Part shown: positions 52,014 to 57,188 of the stretch, one piece after another
How the letters are laid out: each line of letters opens with the position of its first letter
How positions within the stretch are numbered: the first letter of the stretch is position 1
From: Chloroflexota bacterium
GTDB lineage: Bacteria; Chloroflexota; Ktedonobacteria; Ktedonobacterales; JADMIN01
Length of the DNA: 57,188 bases
Direction: 5' to 3'
Assembly: GCA_021814145.1 (NCBI GenBank)
Contig: JAKAIY010000004.1
Location: 1 to 57,188 of the forward strand
Position numbers and translations under genes: made by a program
Notes under the pieces: model-generated
What the model was told of the DNA's origin: nothing
The model's database searches: none
Seen by the model: only the letters and a program-made list of their open reading frames with translations

Positions 52014-52703
52014 CTAGCCGGCGGTGACGGGTTCTTCCGCGGTCGCGCTGGCCGCTGATTGCGAAGGGAACCTGAACGTGTTCACATACGTGGCGCCGAC
52101 GCCCCACGCCCCGGCGTGCTTGACCGCGATCTCGAAGACCTGTCCGGCGGTTTCACGCGCCCAGTCGCGCTGCCATTCGGACATGACCTGGGCCCACGTC
52201 ACGGGGATGCCGCCTGCCTGGATCATTCGCTGGACACCCATGTCATGGGCGACAGTGCTTGATCCCGCCGACGCGTCAACGACGAAGTAGACTTCATAAC
52301 CGTCGGCGAGCGCGGAGAGAACGGGGTGGGTCAGACAGATCTCTGTCCAGAGCGCGGCCATCACCAGTTTTTTGCGGCCGGTGGCGACCACGGCGTTGTA
52401 GAAGGCGTCGTCTTCCCAGGCATTGATCCAGCTGCGGTCAATCGGCTTCACATCGGGGAAGACTTCCTGGATTTCCGGGATGAGGTAGCCGCTGAAGCTC
52501 TCAGCGCCGACGGTTGTCAGGACGGTGGGGATGTTAAACACCTTCCCCGAGCGGGCCAAAGCGACGGCGTTGTTGATCAGCGTCTGCCGGTCCATAGACT
52601 GGACGCCAAAGATCATCTGGGGCTGGAAGTCAATCAGGAGCAACGCGCTATTGGCGGGAGACAGCAAACCAGGATATTCCCGGTGACCGTTCTGTGTCGC
52701 CAT
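52014..52703 (-). CDS. Isochorismatase-like cysteine hydrolase
   Basis: The 229-residue protein has the isochorismatase-family fold: ALLLIDFQPQM with the catalytic Asp, and the nucleophile Cys in ALWTEICLTHPVLSA. Family members hydrolyse amides (nicotinamidase, N-carbamoylsarcosine amidase) or isochorismate; the sequence resembles uncharacterised hydrolases often found next to HxlR regulators. It follows a strong promoter with a dyad over it. The context suggests a substrate whose signal is read by the HxlR protein. Confidence 0.85.
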   Translation of the reverse strand: MATQNGHREYPGLLSPANSALLLIDFQPQMIFGVQSMDRQTLINNAVALARSGKVFNIPTVLTTVGAESFSGYLIPEIQEVFPDVKPIDRSWINAWEDDAFYNAVVATGRKKLVMAALWTEICLTHPVLSALADGYEVYFVVDASAGSSTVAHDMGVQRMIQAGGIPVTWAQVMSEWQRDWARETAGQVFEIAVKHAGAWGVGATYVNTFRFPSQSAASATAEEPVTAG

Positions 52704-52780
52704 CTTTCGATGCCCTTCCCTGTAGCGAACGGCTCACTGGTGGCGTCTTCGCCGCCGGTGAGCGCTGCGATGCGCTTACC

Positions 52781-52841
52781 ATGAGTGTGTAACTTCCTGT
52801 TTGTGCGTGGCCACGACAAAACTATGCCATGCCTCACTCAT
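52781..52841. promoter_or_regulatory. Symmetric operator array over the isochorismatase-gene promoter
   Basis: The palindrome CGTGGCCACG (52806-52815) is the centre of a dyad: GTTTGT before it and ACAAAAC after it (52799-52822), and outer half-sites ATGAGTG (52781-52787) and CACTCAT (52835-52841) about 54 bases apart centre to centre. Outer and inner pairs share almost the same centre (about 52811). This fits a two-dimer repressor site for the neighbouring HxlR protein. Confidence 0.5.
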
Positions 52842-52849
52842 CGTGTCAA
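52821..52849 (-). promoter_or_regulatory. Sigma-70 type promoter of the isochorismatase-like gene
   Basis: On the minus strand TTGACA (52849-52844, perfect), 17 bases, CATAGT (52826-52821), TG-G before it. The start point falls about 110 bases upstream of the ATG at 52703, within the dyad. Confidence 0.7.
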
Positions 52850-52892
52850 GCTGTGATGTTTGGCGGGTATGTTTCGCGGAAGACCCAGCGGT

Positions 52893-53261
52893 TTATCGCT
52901 CTTCAGCGCCCACTTGTTCGCGCCACTTGTGGCCCCAGGCGCCGATGGCGTCAATCACCTCGTTCAGTTCCTGTCCTATGGATGTGAGCTGATAGATGAC
53001 CTTGACAGGAGGGCCGGGCTCAACGGCGCGGCTGATGAGGCCATGCTGCTCAAGCTCCTTCAGGCGCATGGTCAGCACCCGGTCAGACAGATTGGGGATC
53101 GCCGCGAGCAGTTCATGGTAGCGGCGGGGCCCGCGCATGAGGACATAGAGGATCGCCCCATTCCAGCGCCGCCCAATCAGTTCTACCGCGTCATGGAAGA
53201 TGGGGCACAGAGGGGATTCTACATTAGGGCGACGGATGGGCGCCTCGGGTTTAGTTGACAT
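52893..53261 (-). CDS. HxlR-family transcriptional regulator
   Basis: The 122-residue winged-helix regulator shows the HxlR pattern: CPIFHDAVELIGRRWNGAILYVL, with a Cys near the start, RRYHELLAAIPNLSDRVLTMRLKELEQHGLI (recognition helix), and VIYQLTSIGQELNEVIDAI. HxlR proteins sense aldehydes, oxidants or drugs through thiols or ligands. ATG 53261 is preferred for GGGAG 6 bases upstream; ATG 53264 is adjacent. It is upstream of the isochorismatase-like gene on the same strand, with a promoter between them, and divergent from uvrB. Confidence 0.9.
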   Translation of the reverse strand: MSTKPEAPIRRPNVESPLCPIFHDAVELIGRRWNGAILYVLMRGPRRYHELLAAIPNLSDRVLTMRLKELEQHGLISRAVEPGPPVKVIYQLTSIGQELNEVIDAIGAWGHKWREQVGAEER

Positions 53262-53410
53262 CATGGCTCCCGCGCATGGAAGACTCAAGCGCATCGCGCG
53301 ATTTAATCACATCGTAGCATATCGCGCCAGAGGAAACGACGCATGGGCGCGCCGCTCCATATTCAGTCCCTTTCCCGCGCGTTTTCTCGCTGGCGAGCCG
53401 CGCCACGTTG

Positions 53411-53416
53411 TATACT
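53411..53416 (+). promoter_or_regulatory. Candidate -10 (TATACT) for uvrB
   Basis: TATACT 118 bases before the uvrB ATG; weak -35. The expected start (about 53423) comes just before a terminator-like hairpin. Confidence 0.45.
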
Positions 53417-53427
53417 GTGGGGCGCAG

Positions 53428-53454
53428 GCTCGCGCTCTCGAGCGCGGGCTTTTT
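53428..53454 (+). terminator. Terminator-like hairpin in the uvrB leader
   Basis: GCTCGCGC and GCGCGGGC form an 8-bp stem (one G-T pair) over a 6-base loop, followed directly by TTTTT. It lies upstream of uvrB on its coding strand and no plus-strand gene ends before it, so it may attenuate uvrB or end a very short RNA. Confidence 0.6.
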
Positions 53455-53533
53455 CTATGGGTCGCACGTTGCGCGTAACCCATTTTCAGGTGACTGCCGC
53501 ATGGTAGGCGCCATGCGACGGAGGACGGAGCGG

Positions 53534-55516
53534 ATGCCGGATTTTCAGGTTGTCGCCCCGTTTCAGCCGACGGGGGACCAGCCCGAGGCGATTGAGACGC
53601 TGGTCGCGAGCCTGCAGGCGGGCCATCGCTTTCAGACGCTGCTCGGCGTGACCGGCAGCGGCAAGACGTACACAGTCGCGCGCGTGGTCGAGCGCCTGCA
53701 GCGTCCGACACTGGTGCTGGCGCCCAACAAGACGCTGGCGGCGCAACTGTACGCGGAATACCGTGAGTTCTTCCCCAATAACGCCGTCGAATACTTCGTC
53801 AGCTACTACGATTACTACCAGCCGGAAGCTTACATCCCGCGCACCGACACCTATGTAGAGAAGGAGAGCCAGCTCAACGAGGAGATCGAGAAGCTGCGGC
53901 TCTCGGCGACGCGCAGCCTGTTCGAGCGGCGCGATACGCTGATCGTGGCGTCCGTCTCGTGCATCTACGGCCTGGGCTCGCCGGAGGAGTACGGTGAGGT
54001 CGTGCTGACGCTCAAGGTAGGCGAGACGCGGCGGCGCGACCGCGTGCTGCGCTGGCTGACCGACATTCAGTACGAGCGCAACGACACCAACTTCACCCGC
54101 GGCAAGTTCCGCGTGCGCGGCGACACGCTGGAGATCTACCCCTCGTACGAGGACCTTGCGATGCGCGTCGAGTTCTTTGGTGACGAGATCGAGCGCATTG
54201 TCGAGATTGATCCCCTGACCGGCGAGATTCTGGGGTCGCGCCAGCGGCTGGACATCTACCCCGCCAAGCACTGGGTAACGACGCAGGAGCGGCTCAATAA
54301 CGCCATCGCCAGCATCGAGGAAGAGCTGGCGGCGCGGCTGGCGGAGCTGGAAGCCGAAGGCAAGCTGCTGGAGGCCGCGCGGCTGCGGCAGCGCACCAAC
54401 TTCGATATTGAGATGCTGCGCGAGACGGGCATCTGCTCCGGCATCGAGAACTACTCACGCCACCTGGCGGGCCGCCAGCCCGGCGAGCAGCCGTGGACGC
54501 TGCTGGACTACTTCCCCGATGACTTCCTGCTGGTGGTGGATGAGTCGCATGTGGCGTTGCCTCAGGTGCGCGGGATGTTCAACGGTGACCGCGCGCGCAA
54601 GCAGGTGCTGGTGGACTACGGCTTCCGCCTGCCCTCCGCGCTGGACAACCGCCCGCTGATGTTCAGCGAGTTCCTCGATCATCTGGGCCAGGCGCTCTTC
54701 GTCTCTGCCACACCGGGGCCATTCGAGTTCGAGCATAGCGACGTGGTGGCCGAGCAGATCATCCGCCCAACTGGCGTGCTCGACCCGCTGATCACTGTTC
54801 GGCCGACTGAAGGGCAGGTTGACGACCTGCTGGCCGAGATTCACCGGCGGACGGAGCAGGGCCAGCGCGCGCTGGTGACAACGCTTACCAAGAAGATGGC
54901 TGAAGATCTGGCCGATTACTTCCAGGAGATGGGAATCAAGGTTCACTATCTGCATTCGGAGATTGACACCATCGAGCGGGTGGAGATTCTACGCGATCTG
55001 CGGCTGGGTGTCTATGACGTGGTCGTGGGCATCAACCTGCTGCGTGAGGGCCTGGATTTGCCAGAGGTGTCGCTGGTGGCTATCCTCGACGCCGACAAGG
55101 AAGGCTTTCTGCGCTCCGAAGGTTCGCTGATCCAGACGATGGGGCGCGCGGCGCGGCACATTGAGGGCGCGGTGATCATGTACGCCGACACCATCACCGA
55201 TTCGATGCGGCGGGCGATAGATGAGACCAACCGCCGCCGCCGCATCCAGCAAGCGTATAATGAAGCGCACGGTATTATCCCTCGGGGCATCGTCAAAGAA
55301 GTACGCGCGCTCTCCGATCGCTTCCGCCAGACTGAGCAGAGCGAGCGGGAGGCGGAAGGCGCGGTCGCGCTCGCCGACATGCCGAAAGATGAGATCGCCC
55401 GCCTCATCAAGGCGCTGGAGTCGCAGATGAAACAGGCCGCGAAAGAACTGGAGTTTGAGAAAGCCGCCCAGCTTCGCGACCAGGTGATCGAGTTGCGCCG
55501 CGCGCTGGTTGAGTAG
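53534..55516 (+). CDS. uvrB: Excinuclease ABC subunit B
   Basis: The 660-residue helicase-like damage-verification subunit of nucleotide excision repair. Seen: [14 protein letters not shown] (Walker A), the beta-hairpin [31 protein letters not shown] (Walker B), [63 protein letters not shown], and a C-terminal UVR motif ([22 protein letters not shown]) that binds UvrC. ATG 53534 follows GGAG 5 bases away; the open frame's 42 earlier residues are not used. Followed by the HicB/DinB-like gene. Confidence 0.97.
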   Translation: MPDFQVVAPFQPTGDQPEAIETLVASLQAGHRFQTLLGVTGSGKTYTVARVVERLQRPTLVLAPNKTLAAQLYAEYREFFPNNAVEYFVSYYDYYQPEAYIPRTDTYVEKESQLNEEIEKLRLSATRSLFERRDTLIVASVSCIYGLGSPEEYGEVVLTLKVGETRRRDRVLRWLTDIQYERNDTNFTRGKFRVRGDTLEIYPSYEDLAMRVEFFGDEIERIVEIDPLTGEILGSRQRLDIYPAKHWVTTQERLNNAIASIEEELAARLAELEAEGKLLEAARLRQRTNFDIEMLRETGICSGIENYSRHLAGRQPGEQPWTLLDYFPDDFLLVVDESHVALPQVRGMFNGDRARKQVLVDYGFRLPSALDNRPLMFSEFLDHLGQALFVSATPGPFEFEHSDVVAEQIIRPTGVLDPLITVRPTEGQVDDLLAEIHRRTEQGQRALVTTLTKKMAEDLADYFQEMGIKVHYLHSEIDTIERVEILRDLRLGVYDVVVGINLLREGLDLPEVSLVAILDADKEGFLRSEGSLIQTMGRAARHIEGAVIMYADTITDSMRRAIDETNRRRRIQQAYNEAHGIIPRGIVKEVRALSDRFRQTEQSEREAEGAVALADMPKDEIARLIKALESQMKQAAKELEFEKAAQLRDQVIELRRALVE

Positions 55517-55556
55517 GCGAGGCGCTGGACAATAGAGCCGGAGGTGAGTTGGCCGC

Positions 55557-56216
55557 ATGACCGAGCAGCCCGACACCGCGCGCTACGGGGCCTGGCTACT
55601 GGGCTATCCATCAGGCGCCTGGCTTGCGCTGGCCGCTGACCTGGCGGGCTGCTACGCTGTGGGCGAGAGCCAAAGTGAGGCGCTGGCGCGTCTGGAGGGG
55701 GCGGTTCCGGCGTACTACGCCTGGCTGAGCCGCCACGACGAATATACACCCACCATTCACAGCCAGATTCGTGTGGAAGCCATCGAGACCGCTGGTTACA
55801 AGCCAGGCGGGATAAGCGCGTTCTTCAGCGCCGACGCTGAGCCGGTGAATGATGAGGATCTCGACTGGCTGCTGTCCGTTCTCGGCTGGGCGTATGATGA
55901 CTTGCTGGCGGAGGCCCTGCGGCGGCCTGCGAGTCCGGCGCTGGAGGCCGCGCTCAGCTCGGTGGCGGCGGTTCAGGTGGAGTTGATCGCGCATGCGACG
56001 GGCGCCAGCGCGCCGGACTCGCCTGATGGGGGAATCGCGCGGATCAAGGCGGCGCGCGACGCCGCGCTGGCGATGTTCCGCGTGAGCAGCGGGCGGCAGC
56101 GTGAAGTGACGCATGAGGAGGGCGGCCAGCGCTGGTCGCTGCGGCGAGGGATGCGCGAAAGCGTGCTGCTGGCGCGCCGCGCGACGGATGATCTGGCGTG
56201 GCTACGGGAGACTTGA
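55557..56216 (+). CDS. HicB-like / DinB-like two-part protein
   Basis: The 219-residue protein seems to join two pieces: a HicB-type N-terminal fold (LAADLAGCYAVGESQSEALARLEGAVPAYYAWL, residues about 25-57), and a helical C-terminal half (DEDLDWLLSVLGWAYDDLLAEAL..RRGMRESVLLARRATDDLAWL) that resembles the DinB four-helix bundle. There is no HicA toxin nearby. The DinB histidines that bind metal are not evident. GGAGGTGAG lies before the ATG, 40 bases after uvrB. Function unknown; the uvrB link hints at stress or repair. Confidence 0.58.
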   Translation: MTEQPDTARYGAWLLGYPSGAWLALAADLAGCYAVGESQSEALARLEGAVPAYYAWLSRHDEYTPTIHSQIRVEAIETAGYKPGGISAFFSADAEPVNDEDLDWLLSVLGWAYDDLLAEALRRPASPALEAALSSVAAVQVELIAHATGASAPDSPDGGIARIKAARDAALAMFRVSSGRQREVTHEEGGQRWSLRRGMRESVLLARRATDDLAWLRET

Positions 56217-56234
56217 AGGGAAGATGGGTGGCGA

Positions 56235-57188
56235 ATGACGGCGCTAATTCAGGGCTCAAACTGGCGGGAGACAGATGATGAACTCTATCCCGGCTATCTG
56301 GCGCTGCACGCGAGCGGCGAACTGGCGCGGCGCGCGGATGAGGCGTGGGAGTTGCTGCGCTGCTGCACGGTTTGCCCCCAGAACTGCCCCGTGAACCGCA
56401 TCGCGGGCAAGACGGGCGCATGCCACTCTGGCACGGATATCATCGTCGGCTCCTGGAATCTGCACCGCCGCGAGGAGCCGCCGCTAAGCGGCACGGGCGG
56501 CGCGGGGACGATCTTCTTCGGCGGCTGCCAGGCGCGCTGCTCCTACTGCCAGAACTACTGGCTGAGCCAGATGGGAAACGGCATTCGGGTAGGACCAGAG
56601 CGCCTGGCGGAGATGATGCTCTACCTCCAGAAAAAGGGCGCGCACAACATTGACCTGGTGACGCCCACTCACTTTGTCCCGCAAATCCTGAAGGCGCTGG
56701 TGATCGCCGCCGAGCGCGGACTGCGCATTCCGATGGTCTACAACTCCGCCGGCTACGAGCACCTGCACACGCTCAGGCTGCTCGATGGCGTCATTGACAT
56801 CTATCTGCCTGACGCGAAGTACGCCGACAATCGTGAGGCGATGCGCACCTCGAAGATGCATCACTATGTCGAGTTCAACCGCGCGGCGCTGAAGGAGATG
56901 TACCGCCAGGTGGGCGGGCTCAAGCTGGATGAGCGTGGCATCGCGAGGCGCGGGCTGATTATCCGCCATCTGGTAATGCCGAACGGCCATGCGGGCACGC
57001 GCGAGGTCCTGAACTGGATCGCGCGCGAGATTGGGACGGATATTGGCCTGAGTGTGATGGATCAGTATTTTCCGGCATATAAAGTGGTTGGTGATGAGGA
57101 GCTTGGTCGGCGCTTGACCTGGCGTGAATATCGTGAGGCGCTGGACATCGTTGAGGAGTTGCCGTTCGAGCATCTCTTTTTGCAGGAA
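56235..57188 (+). CDS. Radical SAM enzyme of the PflX type (cut by window edge)
   Basis: The frame is open from ATG 56235 to the window end (318 residues). The N-terminal part has CCTVCPQNCPVNRIAGKTGAC, the extra cysteine cluster of the COG1313 PflX-type, and then the radical SAM motif C-x3-C-x2-C in FFGGCQARCSYCQNYW (about residues 95-110). GVIDIYLPDAKYAD and IIRHLVMPNGHAGT follow. Such proteins are related to pyruvate formate-lyase activase; their substrates are unknown. The gene begins 18 bases after the HicB/DinB-like gene, so they may be co-transcribed. Only the last part is missing. Confidence 0.9.
   Translation, partial: MTALIQGSNWRETDDELYPGYLALHASGELARRADEAWELLRCCTVCPQNCPVNRIAGKTGACHSGTDIIVGSWNLHRREEPPLSGTGGAGTIFFGGCQARCSYCQNYWLSQMGNGIRVGPERLAEMMLYLQKKGAHNIDLVTPTHFVPQILKALVIAAERGLRIPMVYNSAGYEHLHTLRLLDGVIDIYLPDAKYADNREAMRTSKMHHYVEFNRAALKEMYRQVGGLKLDERGIARRGLIIRHLVMPNGHAGTREVLNWIAREIGTDIGLSVMDQYFPAYKVVGDEELGRRLTWREYREALDIVEELPFEHLFLQE

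Overview
The window is a gene-dense, high-GC bacterial chromosome segment (about 50 protein genes, no rRNA or tRNA genes, no insertion sequence, no CRISPR array seen). Several things point to the phylum Chloroflexota, perhaps the Ktedonobacteria: a mannose-1-phosphate guanylyltransferase fused to a phosphomannomutase-like domain, a MurT/GatD pair, a cell-surface protein with a Thr-Pro-rich tail, a chemosensory CheA hybrid beside DUF4388, and single-subunit methylmalonyl-CoA mutase of the split type. This placement is an inference from gene content, not from a marker tree.

Layout. 1-9 kb: truncated ada start at the left edge (-), a small membrane protein, HAD phosphatase and Nudix hydrolase in an overlapping + operon, a SufT-like Fe-S factor, dnaN and a NadD-like enzyme (-), MobA-like transferase (+), manA (-), then a sulfur/redox group: a CsoR/RcnR-family regulator with thioredoxin (-), divergent from a cysteine desulfurase (+). 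9-18 kb: an FHA/transglutaminase-like pair, a membrane coiled-coil protein, a giant protease-helicase-nuclease fusion, a PH-like membrane protein and a membrane-anchored cyclophilin. 18-28.7 kb: uvrC; a MoxR-DUF58-DUF4129 operon (-); fabI and a TlpA-like thioredoxin (+); yebC-ruvC-ruvA (+). 28.7-40 kb, all on the minus strand: folK, a DUF4388 protein, response regulator, CheW, CheA-REC, murT, gatD and the GDP-mannose fusion gene; from the response regulator to gatD the genes touch or overlap. 40-50 kb: hemA and a lipoprotein (+); ligA, a diacylglycerol-kinase-family protein, methylmalonyl-CoA mutase and an uncharacterised two-gene unit (-). 50-57 kb: amidohydrolase, isochorismatase-like hydrolase and HxlR regulator (-), uvrB, a HicB/DinB-like protein and a truncated PflX-type radical SAM enzyme (+).

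Themes. DNA repair is over-represented (ada, uvrB, uvrC, ruvC, ruvA, ligA, the UvrD-like fusion, dnaN) but scattered over separate transcription units. Envelope and peptidoglycan functions (murT/gatD, GDP-mannose, manA, MoxR cluster) form a second theme. Promoters of the sigma-70 type are readable at several genes; many carry an extended -10 of the form TGATACACT. Two repressor/operator pairs can be proposed from the sequence: the CsoR-family site over the thioredoxin promoter and a dyad over the promoter of the isochorismatase gene next to HxlR.

The most unusual items are the ImmA/IrrE-UvrD-PD(D/E)XK fusion with a decayed nuclease site, the translational coupling of a chemosensory kinase to peptidoglycan amidation genes, the degenerate mutase domain of the GDP-mannose enzyme, a terminator-like hairpin at the start of the uvrB leader, and the self-contained two-gene unit at 47.8-49.4 kb.
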